Origin: a virus
Strand: one strand, 5' to 3'
Virus record (IMG/VR): IMGVR_UViG_3300017719_000054
Location: 1 to 36,947 of that record
DNA: 36,947 nucleotides
Made by a program: the position numbers and the translations under genes. Positions 1-7,274 of the stretch are shown here, piece after piece (the stretch's first letter is position 1; every line of letters starts with the position of its first letter). Below the pieces are notes generated by a model. The model worked only from the letters and a program-made list of their open reading frames with translations. It made no database searches and was not told where the DNA came from.

Positions 1-1
1 C

Positions 2-1744
2 GGTGTTCTTGGAGCCTTTTCTGTTGGTTTTCGAGTCAAGGACGCTGATTACTTAAAGGAAACCGACGGACTAATGATTAAGGACGCTGAGTTGTTTGAG
101 GTATCGGTAGTATCTGTACCATGTAATCAATCAGCTACTTTTTCGCTCGCGAAGTCATTTGACTCTGACGAAGAGTACAATGAATTCAAAAAAACTTTCA
201 CAAATCGTGTAGATCTAGCCGGTCAGTCTCTGGCTAAGGACGAAGATACTTCTTCAAATATAGCTAGTGACCACACACCGAAAAGCGCGGATATCGTATC
301 CGCAGATCAGGAGATCAAGATGGATAATCAAAACATCGACTTGGAAGCTTTCGCAAAACAAGTAGCAGAAGATACTGCTGCTAAGATTGCTATGAAGCAA
401 GCCGAGCAAAAAGCAGCTGAAGAAGCACAAGCTAAAGCAGCTCAAGCAGCGGACGAAGCGAAAGCTTTAGAAGCACAATCAATTAAAAGCACCGTATCTA
501 GCGGCATCGAATCTGGTGTTGAGAAGCTTATGGGCGACGTTGAAGCTAAACTAGCTGAAAAAGACGCTAAAATTGAAGAAGTAATTGGCACTTTCTCTGC
601 CGAACTAGAAGAGAAAAAAGCAGAAATCGAAGCTATGCGTGACAGCAAGCGTACTTTTGCAGACCGTAGTGGCGCTGGTGATATGACTAAATGGGGTCGT
701 GACTTCTTGCAAGCTCACATCCTAGGTAAAGTTACTGGTAAAGGTTTCGAAACTGACTATGCTAAAAGCCTTATGGAAAAAGCAGGTATCGTATATGCTG
801 GTTCAGGTAATGCTCCAGACATCGATCAAGAAGTTGCTACTCAAATTGAGAAAGAAGTTCGTGAAGAACTACGTGCTGCAGCTCTTTTCCGTGAAATTGG
901 CGTAAATAGTACTGCTACTGTATTGCCTATCCAACCAGACGCTTCAACAGCTGTTTGGCAACAAGGCGCTACTGCTGCTGGTAACTTGAATAGTAATACT
1001 GGTGGTTCTGCAGACTCAGGTTTCACTGCACAACAAGTAATTCTTAAAGCATATCGTTTGATCTCTCAAACTCATATGGACAACAACATCGACGAAGAAG
1101 TTCTTGTTAACTTGCTTCCAATGTTGACCGACTCTGTAGCTCGTGCTCACGCTAAATCAGTAGAATCTATGGTTGTAAATGGTGTTGGTGCTGGCGGTTC
1201 TGCTACTGATGGTCCTCGTGGTGGTGCTGAGCAGATTCTAGGTCTATCAGATCACGGTGAAGAAACTGTTGGTGGTGTAATTGACCTTGGTACTGCTGCA
1301 GGTAAAGATGCTGGTGTACTTACTGCTGAACACTTAGTACAAGCTCGTAAAGGTATGGGTAAATATGGTATTAACCCTTCAGACGTTGCTTATGTTGTTG
1401 GTCAGTCAGTTTACTTCGATCTTCTTGAAGACTCAGGTTTCCAAGACTTAAACGAAGTAGGCCCAATGGCTACTAAACTAACTGGTCAAGTAGGCGCTGT
1501 ATTTGGCTCTCCAGTAATTGTTACTCCTGAACTAACAGGTGCTAACGGTACTATCTCAGCTATGGCAGTTAATACTAGCAACTATGTTATCCCACGTCTA
1601 CGTGGTGTTAGCGTTGAGTCTGATTACAGTGTTGTAAATCAGCGTCAAGATATTGTTGCAACTCAATCTCTAGGCTTCGCTCAGCTAGTAGACGGTTATA
1701 CTAATAACCAACCTTGTGTTAAACTAACTACTAAAACTTCTTAA
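2..1744 (+). CDS. prohead maturation protease-major capsid protein fusion (5' partial)
   Basis: The reading frame is open from the left edge, so the protease N-terminus lies outside the window. The first ~50 visible residues (GAFSVGFRV, then IKDAELFEVSVVSVPCNQ) match the C-terminal end of HK97-family prohead proteases, which normally reads S-x-GF ... EL-x-EVS-x-V-x-P-x-N. The frame continues without a stop into an Ala/Glu/Lys-rich coiled coil (nt ~330-650), the expected scaffolding delta domain. It then enters an HK97-fold capsid domain (nt ~653-1744), with a G-loop-like WQQGATAAG stretch and AKSVESMVVNGVG. Cleavage near the DSKR residues just before nt 653 would release a mature shell subunit of about 363 residues; this is inferred by analogy with HK97. 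In HK97 the protease and capsid are separate genes. A well-placed internal start at 320 probably makes capsid protein alone. A terminator hairpin follows. The capsid identity is firm; the exact cleavage site is not. Confidence 0.88.
   Translation, partial: GVLGAFSVGFRVKDADYLKETDGLMIKDAELFEVSVVSVPCNQSATFSLAKSFDSDEEYNEFKKTFTNRVDLAGQSLAKDEDTSSNIASDHTPKSADIVSADQEIKMDNQNIDLEAFAKQVAEDTAAKIAMKQAEQKAAEEAQAKAAQAADEAKALEAQSIKSTVSSGIESGVEKLMGDVEAKLAEKDAKIEEVIGTFSAELEEKKAEIEAMRDSKRTFADRSGAGDMTKWGRDFLQAHILGKVTGKGFETDYAKSLMEKAGIVYAGSGNAPDIDQEVATQIEKEVREELRAAALFREIGVNSTATVLPIQPDASTAVWQQGATAAGNLNSNTGGSADSGFTAQQVILKAYRLISQTHMDNNIDEEVLVNLLPMLTDSVARAHAKSVESMVVNGVGAGGSATDGPRGGAEQILGLSDHGEETVGGVIDLGTAAGKDAGVLTAEHLVQARKGMGKYGINPSDVAYVVGQSVYFDLLEDSGFQDLNEVGPMATKLTGQVGAVFGSPVIVTPELTGANGTISAMAVNTSNYVIPRLRGVSVESDYSVVNQRQDIVATQSLGFAQLVDGYTNNQPCVKLTTKTS
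309..322 (+). promoter_or_regulatory. internal ribosome binding site and start for free capsid protein
   Basis: AGGAG lies at 309-313, followed by a 6-nt spacer and an in-frame ATG at 320. The ATG sits at the junction between the protease tail and the delta domain. Initiation here would give a 474-residue capsid precursor (MDNQNIDLEAF...) without protease. The strength and placement of the site look deliberate, but its use is inferred. Confidence 0.6.
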
Positions 1745-1761
1745 TAGTTAGAAATACTTTT

Positions 1762-1795
1762 AAACTTCGGGGAGGTTCGCCTCCCCCAAGTTTTT
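1762..1795 (+). terminator. intrinsic terminator after the capsid gene
   Basis: The hairpin has GGGGAGG (1769-1775) paired with CCTCCCC (1780-1786) around a TTCG loop. A C-C mismatch separates this from a further 6-bp AAACTT/AAGTTT stem, and the site runs into TTTTT (1791-1795). It follows the capsid stop by about 17 nt. It probably ends or thins transcription so that capsid protein is made in excess over downstream connector proteins. Confidence 0.8.
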
Positions 1796-1813
1796 ACTAA
1801 TGGACTTATAAAT

Positions 1814-2401
1814 ATGGCAAATTTAATAGAACTTTTCGATTACAAGAGTGCTCAAGGCATTACTAGTACTAAAGACGATAGTCGACTTGATTCGTTAATT
1901 TCCTCTGTGAGTCAATTAGTAAAAACTTATTGTGGCAATAGTATTGTAGATTTTTATGCGACAGGAAAAACTGAAACATTGAGCATTAACTGGGCTTCAA
2001 ATATTGTACAACTCACAGAAAGCCCTATAACCGCTGTAGGTACTGTAAAAGAAAGAGATGATTTAGCAGCAGGTTATACTACTCTTACAGAAAATGTTGA
2101 CTACTATGTAGACTTTGCGACAGACAGTATTTACAGGGTAAACTCTGGAGGCAGGGCGAAGAACTGGGCAAACGGTCCAGGTGCTGTGCAAGTAGTTTAT
2201 CATGCTGGATATGCTTCTTGTCCTGAAGATTTAAAATTAGCAGTTATTGACTTGGTTACTTACTACCATAAAGATGAGCATAAGGCTCGTCAAACAATGG
2301 CGGGTGCGAGTATACAGAACCAAAGTTCAACAAGTCAGAGAAATAACGTAGCGTTCCCAGACCATATTAAAAGAGTCTTGGATCTATATAAAAACTTTTA
2401 A
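1814..2401 (+). CDS. head-tail connector (gp6-like adaptor)
   Basis: This 195-residue protein sits directly after the capsid gene, the usual place of the HK97 gp6-type adaptor that docks on the portal ring. Its layout fits that family: an N-terminal helix-rich part with LDSLISSVSQLVKTYCG (residues ~27-43), a central beta part with a TENVDYYVDF-like strand, a VVYHAGYASCPEDLKLAVIDLVTYY helix and a short C-terminal tail. The start is the ATG at 1814, 70 nt after the capsid stop and behind the terminator hairpin. The ribosome binding site is weak. The stop overlaps the next start in TAATG, so the next gene is probably translationally coupled. The role is assigned from sequence pattern plus position. 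Confidence 0.75.
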   Translation: MANLIELFDYKSAQGITSTKDDSRLDSLISSVSQLVKTYCGNSIVDFYATGKTETLSINWASNIVQLTESPITAVGTVKERDDLAAGYTTLTENVDYYVDFATDSIYRVNSGGRAKNWANGPGAVQVVYHAGYASCPEDLKLAVIDLVTYYHKDEHKARQTMAGASIQNQSSTSQRNNVAFPDHIKRVLDLYKNF

Positions 2402-3798
2402 TGAGCAAGCAGAGTCTAGTAGACTTTTTAGAAAAGATAAACGATGATTTAACGAGAAATCATACTACTTCATCGGGAAAAACAGTATCTGCTTCAGAGA
2501 TTTGGAGAAGTAGAACAGGTAATAAGTTAACTACTACAATAACTGTAAACTCTAGAAAGTTAACAAAAACTATAAAAGATGCAGTAAGTAAAGCTTCAAA
2601 CGTTCCAGGTAATGGGGATGTACTAATAAAAGAGCTAGGAGCGGAATACACTAATTTATTAAATACTTTAATGTCTACTGTGAGAGGAAACTTTAATACT
2701 TTAGCTCAGACTTCTGAAGGAATAACATTTATAAAAGGAAGTAGATCAGGAAACATAATTCGAGTAAAGATTGAACAAATGGAAGGATCCAAAAGAGACA
2801 ACTTTACAACTGGTCAGAAACAATATACAGATGCTTTACAAGATTTTTACGATGGTTTCTCAGAATTAGTAGGTGGCTATTTAACTAGAATAAGTAGTAG
2901 AAAAGGCAGAGGCGAGATTGAACAAAAAAGTCAAGGTCAGATCTTTAACCTAGAACATATGCGTGGTAAGAGTAACGTACAAGGCTTTATAAATGATACT
3001 ATATATAATGCTATTCAAAGCTACGATGGTACTATGCAAGATCTACAAGACAACGCAAAAGCCTTGGGATTGAAGACCTACTTAAATATAGAGAAGAATA
3101 CAAAAACTGGAGAAATTAAAGTCTTTTTAGGAAGCCAGCAAGAAAACGTAGCAGCTTCTGCTTCGGAACAAAAGATTAAAGCACAACTGCAAAAGGCGTT
3201 AAGAAAAGCATTAGATAAATTAAAAGATGAAGCATTTGAAGTAAAAGGTTCAGATAGTTTAAAAGATGCAAAAATTAAGAAAGTAAGAGAAAAAACGTTA
3301 AAACCTTTTAAAAATTTAAAACACGTTAAGGTTACAAGCTCAAAAAGCACAGAAGTAAAGCAGTCTAAAAGTAGTGCAAAACTAAACTTAAATGGCAAAG
3401 TTACTACTGCCAAATTAGGAAAAGCTGCTTTAAAGAAAAGAAGAACAGCTCGTTCTGCTAAAAAAGCAAACATAGCTTCAAAACCTTTACAGCTTGTAGT
3501 TAAACTGAATAAAGAATTACCGGATACAGTTAGAAAAAATATGAAATCGCCCTCACTAGTAAATAGGTCAGGGCGTTTTGCAGATAGTGTAAAAGTTACT
3601 GAGGTAACTCAAACACCAAAAGGCTATCCAAGTATAGGATATACTTATAGAAGAAACCCTTATCAAGTGTTTGAAGAAGGAGTAGGAAAAGAACCTTGGG
3701 CAGATGGTGATAGAGACCCAAGAAAATTAATTGATAAATCTATAAGAGAGATTGCCACACAAATGGCACTCGGAAGATTCTTTACTAGGAGAGTATAA
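2401..3798 (+). CDS. neck/tail-completion protein with gp10-like C-terminus
   Basis: This is a 465-residue, strongly basic protein. The C-terminal ~90 residues hold NRSGRFADSVKV followed by GYPSIGYTYRRNPYQVFE and a helix with RDPRKLIDKSIREIA. This resembles the HK97 gp10-type tail-completion domain, which often has TGxLxxSI near this point. The N-terminal ~370 residues are not recognised. They contain a Lys-rich, possibly DNA- or protein-binding stretch (residues ~255-365) full of KALRKAL- and KSSAKL-like sequence. HK97 gp10-like proteins are usually about 110-150 residues, so this is a much enlarged version if the match is right. The ATG overlaps the upstream stop and the gene ends in ATAATGG, overlapping the next ATG. 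Coding is certain; the function is moderately supported by position between connector and tail terminator. Confidence 0.6.
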   Translation: MSKQSLVDFLEKINDDLTRNHTTSSGKTVSASEIWRSRTGNKLTTTITVNSRKLTKTIKDAVSKASNVPGNGDVLIKELGAEYTNLLNTLMSTVRGNFNTLAQTSEGITFIKGSRSGNIIRVKIEQMEGSKRDNFTTGQKQYTDALQDFYDGFSELVGGYLTRISSRKGRGEIEQKSQGQIFNLEHMRGKSNVQGFINDTIYNAIQSYDGTMQDLQDNAKALGLKTYLNIEKNTKTGEIKVFLGSQQENVAASASEQKIKAQLQKALRKALDKLKDEAFEVKGSDSLKDAKIKKVREKTLKPFKNLKHVKVTSSKSTEVKQSKSSAKLNLNGKVTTAKLGKAALKKRRTARSAKKANIASKPLQLVVKLNKELPDTVRKNMKSPSLVNRSGRFADSVKVTEVTQTPKGYPSIGYTYRRNPYQVFEEGVGKEPWADGDRDPRKLIDKSIREIATQMALGRFFTRRV

Positions 3799-4250
3799 TG
3801 GCAGCAAGAGACTATACAACGAGAAGATTAGGTATTGTAAATGCTCTTGTTGAGAAATTAAAAAATATAAATGGGGCAGGCTCCTACTTAACAGATTTAT
3901 CTGGTAATGTGTCTCCTCGATTAAAGTTTTGGGATGAGGTGGAGGATTTTCCTGCAGTTCACCTAAATGCAGGTTCTGAAACCCGAGAATATCAGGGCGG
4001 AGGATACAAGGATAGATTCCTCTCAGTAACTCTTCGTTGTTATGTGCAGGACGACGATTCTGTACAAGCTCTCGATGAGCTACTAGAAGATGTAGAAACT
4101 GTATTGGAAAATAATTCAAGACTAACGTATACAGATCGCCAGGGGGCGACTCAGTATACTCAACAAATCACAATCGTCAGTATAGATACTGATGAAGGTG
4201 TACTAGAGCCTTTAGGAGTTGGAGAACTCCAAATAGAGGTTCGATACTAG
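3798..4250 (+). CDS. tail terminator (gpU/gp17-like)
   Basis: This 150-residue protein lies immediately before the tail tube gene, where lambda-type phages place the tail terminator that caps the growing tube and joins it to the head. The pattern fits: an N-terminal helix (LGIVNALVEKLKNI), a central strand set with FPAVHLNAGSETREYQGG and FLSVTLRCYVQ, a helix over ALDELLEDVETVLEN, and a final strand ending in GVGELQIEVRY. The last motif is common in this family (effect of adding a final beta strand for ring packing). A strong AGGAG lies 7 nt before the ATG at 3798, which overlaps the upstream stop. A 62-nt gap follows before the tube gene. Confidence 0.7.
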   Translation: MAARDYTTRRLGIVNALVEKLKNINGAGSYLTDLSGNVSPRLKFWDEVEDFPAVHLNAGSETREYQGGGYKDRFLSVTLRCYVQDDDSVQALDELLEDVETVLENNSRLTYTDRQGATQYTQQITIVSIDTDEGVLEPLGVGELQIEVRY

Positions 4251-4312
4251 AAAATACTGGCACGAACAAAAGTTCACGTCCAAGTCTTTTCAAGATACAT
4301 AGGAGATAAACT

Positions 4313-5440
4313 ATGGCAAATTCTTTACATTTAAGTCGCGAGGTAAAGGTCTGGGTAAAATTCGGTGATAGCTACTGGAATGTACCAATTTTGGACGGAC
4401 TAAGCTTTTCGCAATCAACAAATACAGCAGAAGTATCTGTGAAAGAAATGGGAGCAAGCGACAATACAAGTCGTCGTGGTCGTTTAATGTTTAATGACTC
4501 TCTATCACCTGCGGAGTGGAGTTTCTCTACTTATATGCGTCCATTCGTACGTGAAATATCTGGCCCAGCAAACGAGCATCACGCAGTAGAAGAAGTATTG
4601 TGGGCAATGCTTGTAGGTGCAGATACTGCGGATTACAGTGCCGCTAATGATAAGTTTGATGAAGCAACATCTATAAATAATACTGCAACTCAAGCAACAA
4701 TGAAGTTTGGTAAATCTAACGCTCTTACTTTCCCAGATGCAACTATTTACTTCCAGTTCCCTGGTAATGATGCTGGTGATTCTGGTAATGCTGATCTTTG
4801 GTATGAGCTAGCAGGTTCTACAGTTAACGAATGTTCTATGGACTTCGATATTGATGGTATCGCTACTGCAAACTGGTCAGGTATGGCTAAATCTTTGAAA
4901 GAAGTAGCTGCTATTTCTACTGGAAACGGTGAAATTACTGCTGCGGAAATTATTGATACAAGTAGTTATATTCGTAACCGTCTAAGTACTTTAGCACTAA
5001 CTAATGGAGGTGAAGGAGAGCTACAATCGGCTTATAGCCTTACTCTAACAGGTGGTAGTATTACTATCTCGAATAACGTAGAGTATGTAACTCCTTCTAG
5101 CCTAAGTGTTGTTAATGAGCCTTTAGGCCATGTACTAGGTGGTAGAAATATTTCAGGAAGCTTTACTTGTTACTTAGATCATGGAACCAGTAAGAGTGCT
5201 GATCTACTTCAAGATATGCTTTCACGTACCGGTGATGTTAAGAACTCTTTTGGTCTTACATTAAATGTTGGTGGAACTACTGCTAGTACACCTCACGTAA
5301 TCTTTAATGCTCCTAAAGCACACTTGGAACTACCTTCTCACAGCGTAGAAGATGTTGTAAGTATGGAAGTAAACTTCCACGCTCTAGGAACAGATATTTC
5401 ATCTACTGATGAAGTTAACATTACTTATAAAGGCGCGTAA
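4313..5440 (+). CDS. major tail tube protein
   Basis: This 375-residue protein is preceded by AGGAGATAAACT and the ATG at 4313. The N-terminal region (VKVWVKFGDSYWNVPILDGLSFSQ, then SRRGRLMFNDSLSPAEWSFSTYMRP) and the second half (NISGSFTCYLDHG and VEDVVSMEVNFHALG) look like two tube-type beta-sandwich units. A duplicated tube domain is known in T5 pb6, where trimers act as pseudo-hexamers; applying that here is inference. The tube forms the hollow shaft of the tail. The gene has its own intergenic region on both sides and is followed by a promoter and terminator, consistent with expression set separately for an abundant protein. A paralog follows directly (5549-6463). Confidence 0.75.
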   Translation: MANSLHLSREVKVWVKFGDSYWNVPILDGLSFSQSTNTAEVSVKEMGASDNTSRRGRLMFNDSLSPAEWSFSTYMRPFVREISGPANEHHAVEEVLWAMLVGADTADYSAANDKFDEATSINNTATQATMKFGKSNALTFPDATIYFQFPGNDAGDSGNADLWYELAGSTVNECSMDFDIDGIATANWSGMAKSLKEVAAISTGNGEITAAEIIDTSSYIRNRLSTLALTNGGEGELQSAYSLTLTGGSITISNNVEYVTPSSLSVVNEPLGHVLGGRNISGSFTCYLDHGTSKSADLLQDMLSRTGDVKNSFGLTLNVGGTTASTPHVIFNAPKAHLELPSHSVEDVVSMEVNFHALGTDISSTDEVNITYKGA

Positions 5441-5458
5441 GGTACTAAAAAATATTTC

Positions 5459-5487
5459 TTGACATTTATGGTCGTTTGGACTATAAT
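5459..5487 (+). promoter_or_regulatory. perfect-consensus sigma70 promoter
   Basis: TTGACA (5459-5464) and TATAAT (5482-5487) are both exact consensus hexamers and are separated by exactly 17 nt. An A/T-rich block (AAAAAATATTT) just upstream resembles an UP element. Transcription would start near 5494. This is the only perfect promoter I noticed in the window, and it points straight into the hairpin at 5508-5530. Confidence 0.8.
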
Positions 5488-5507
5488 ATGAAATAGAAAA
5501 AGTTAAG

Positions 5508-5533
5508 AAGGGGTCTTTTTCAGACCCCTTTTT
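5508..5533 (+). terminator. intrinsic terminator or attenuator before tube paralog
   Basis: AAGGGGTCT (5508-5516) pairs with AGACCCCTT (5522-5530) around a TTTTC loop and is followed by more T residues. It lies about 14 nt after the predicted start of transcription, so the promoter would give an RNA of only about 40 nt unless RNA polymerase reads through. It also ends transcripts coming from the tail tube gene. Confidence 0.8.
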
Positions 5534-5548
5534 ATTACCTGGAGATTT

Positions 5549-6463
5549 ATGGCTACTTACAATATTAAAAAGGAAGCAAGACTTTTCTTGCATACGGGAG
5601 GAACTTACTATGAGTTAGAAGTTACCCCGGATCTTAGTTTTAGCCAGACTTTTTCGGATACAAATACCGAAGTTAGAACTTTGCATGATACAGATGCTTT
5701 CTTCGGAAAATCTACTATTACAAAAGCCAATCCTGCTAATTTTGAGTTTACTCTACTTATAATTAGACAGAATTATTTTAAAAAGGTTCATGACTTACTT
5801 TTAAGCGCAGACCCTTTTGATTTGTATGTAGTAACAGGTACAGCAGTTTGGAGAATACAAAAAGCGGTCATTACTAGTGGGAGTTATCAAATCGAGCGAT
5901 CTGAACCCCTGAGATTGAACGTTAATGGACAAGCCTCCAAAGTCTATAGATATGCTAATAGCGGTACAGTAAGTTTTAGTCCTTTGGACCAAATGTACTA
6001 TGCCGGCGTTAAAGACTATGTACTACCTAAATACTTAAATATAGAAGTAGGTGGTACAGACGTTTCCTCAGGTGTTTTTTCAGTAAAAGCGGAGTTGCAA
6101 AACGATATTGAATGGTTAAATAATCGTACTTTAGACAAAACTCTAGATGTTACTGACAAAGACAATGCAGTATTCCCCCAAGATTATGTGGTAAATAAAA
6201 AATCTTTTGCTGGAAGTATCGGTTCATATATAACAGATGATAATGATGACTTTTTAAGCAATTTTGATAGAACAACTTCATTATCGGTTTACGCGGGAGA
6301 GCAAGATGGCAATGATTTCTATGGTTTTAGATTTAATTTAGGAACTGATGCTATTTCGTTCACAAATAGGGTAATTACTAATGAAATATTTTCACAAAGT
6401 ATAGATTGGAAACTTGTTAGTAATCCTGCCTTATCTACATCAATTATATATTCAACATCTTAA
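5549..6463 (+). CDS. second tail-tube-like protein
   Basis: The 304-residue product resembles the N-terminal part of the preceding tube protein: a strand series (EARLFLHTGGTYYELEVTPD), the shared LSFSQ motif, a T/N-rich loop, then an F-E-F-T-L strand at the same place as WSFSTYMRP in the tube protein. A C-terminal half starting at YLNIEVGG and ending near FSQSIDWKLVSNP could be a second tube unit. It sits before the chaperone pair, where tail-tube genes belong, and has its own ribosome binding site (CTGGAGATTT, ATG 5549). It may be a minor tube component such as the first or last ring, or a tube-like connector to the tip. Which one cannot be decided from sequence. Confidence 0.6.
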   Translation: MATYNIKKEARLFLHTGGTYYELEVTPDLSFSQTFSDTNTEVRTLHDTDAFFGKSTITKANPANFEFTLLIIRQNYFKKVHDLLLSADPFDLYVVTGTAVWRIQKAVITSGSYQIERSEPLRLNVNGQASKVYRYANSGTVSFSPLDQMYYAGVKDYVLPKYLNIEVGGTDVSSGVFSVKAELQNDIEWLNNRTLDKTLDVTDKDNAVFPQDYVVNKKSFAGSIGSYITDDNDDFLSNFDRTTSLSVYAGEQDGNDFYGFRFNLGTDAISFTNRVITNEIFSQSIDWKLVSNPALSTSIIYSTS

Positions 6464-6475
6464 CTAGGAGTAACA

Positions 6476-6919
6476 ATGGAACTTAAAAAATTAATGATCG
6501 ATACTAAATCGGTCTGGATAGATTTCCCTGGTCTTTCAGGGTTTTCAGTAGAAGTAGCAAATTTATCAAGAAAAGAACTAACAAATTTACGTAAAAAATG
6601 TACAGGACAAAAGTTTGATAGAAAAACACGACAAGTAGTAGAGCAGTTAGACGAAGATAAATTCGTAACAGAATTTACTAGAGCTGTAATTAAAGGATGG
6701 AAAGGATTAACTCTAGAGCATCTTGAAACTTTACTACTAATTGATATGACAGGTAAAAATGGTAGTGAGGAACTGGAGTATACTTCTGATAATGCAGAAA
6801 CTCTTGTAAGTTCTTCTACTGAATTTGATACTTGGTTAAACGAGGTAGTGTTTGATCTCGATAACTTTCGCACAGGATCAAAGGGAACAGTTGTTCCAAA
6901 GGCTGGAAAAGTACTTTAA
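6476..6919 (+). CDS. tail assembly chaperone, short form (G-like)
   Basis: This 147-residue protein starts at ATG 6476 behind a strong AGGAG. Its place between tube and tape-measure genes, its small size and the overlapping next frame match the lambda G / G-T arrangement. In that arrangement the short chaperone binds the tape measure and the frameshifted long form recruits tube subunits. Visible features are a beta-rich N-terminus (SVWIDFPGLSGFSVEVANLSR), a Lys-rich helix, a helix over VTEFTRAVIKGWKGLTLEHLETLL, and a low-complexity C-terminus (TGSKGTVVPKAGKVL). That tail looks like the end of a short frameshift-terminated form. It ends at TAA 6917-6919. Confidence 0.7.
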   Translation: MELKKLMIDTKSVWIDFPGLSGFSVEVANLSRKELTNLRKKCTGQKFDRKTRQVVEQLDEDKFVTEFTRAVIKGWKGLTLEHLETLLLIDMTGKNGSEELEYTSDNAETLVSSSTEFDTWLNEVVFDLDNFRTGSKGTVVPKAGKVL

Positions 6920-7274
6920 AAACAGCGAAGCTAAGATGACAAAAGATCGTTATCTTAATATGTGTGAACAGTTAAACCAAAAACCAGATCCGGAAAAGAT
7001 GCCTCCAGGGATTGAGGATTTTCCGGATTTTGTAATAGAAGCTATGAATACTTATAACGGGTTAGGAGATAATGTAGTACCTGATTTAGGTTTTATGGGA
7101 AAAGATTATACAACTCTACCGCATTACTTAGAAATATATGGTATTAGTAATGTGGAAGACAAAGAATTATTTTTAGAGATTCTTAACTATTTAGAATCAA
7201 GAGCTATTAAACTCTCTCAGGAACAGATGAAAAAAGAGAGGGATAAGCTAAAGAGAAAGTCTAGTGGCCGGTGA
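6852..7274 (+). CDS. tail assembly chaperone extension (T-like frame)
   Basis: This frame is +1 relative to the preceding gene and overlaps it from about 6852. No good start codon opens it: 6852 is TTG without a ribosome site, and ATG 6936 has only a weak one. The reading (REQLFQRLEKYFKNSEAK, then MTKDRYLNMCEQ, DPEKMPPGIEDFPDFV, and GFMGKDYTTLPHYLE) is coherent protein and resembles the T-part of phage tail assembly chaperones. Expression as a fusion of about 265 residues by +1 frameshifting, or as a separate protein from 6936, are both possible. The end overlaps the tape measure start by 11 nt. Confidence 0.65.
   Translation: MISITFAQDQREQLFQRLEKYFKNSEAKMTKDRYLNMCEQLNQKPDPEKMPPGIEDFPDFVIEAMNTYNGLGDNVVPDLGFMGKDYTTLPHYLEIYGISNVEDKELFLEILNYLESRAIKLSQEQMKKERDKLKRKSSGR
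6914..6920 (+). other. candidate +1 programmed frameshift site
   Basis: The short chaperone frame ends in CTT TAA A. A Leu tRNA slipping from CTT to TTT over the slowly read stop codon would continue as AAA AAC AGC in the T-like frame. This is the logic of RF2 (CUU UGA) and of the CCC-stop sites reported for SPP1 and PSA tail chaperones. A second candidate is TTT C at 6866-6869, where Phe tRNA could move from TTT to TTC. The relationship between the frames is certain; the exact site is not. Confidence 0.45.

Noticed and set aside
4251-4312. Hairpin GAAC-AAAA-GTTC in the gap before the tail tube gene as a terminator
   Set aside because: The stem has only four good pairs and no T run; the gap holds the ribosome site AGGAGA and nothing else I can support.
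5501-5548. Small protein encoded between promoter and tube paralog
   Set aside because: No start codon with a ribosome binding site precedes the hairpin, and the predicted RNA is too short.
6905-6911. GGAAAAG as a -1 frameshift site for the tail chaperone
   Set aside because: A -1 shift from the first frame does not enter the second frame, which needs +1 or -2. It remains possible only as a -2 site or for a Lys tRNA moving from AAA to AAG.
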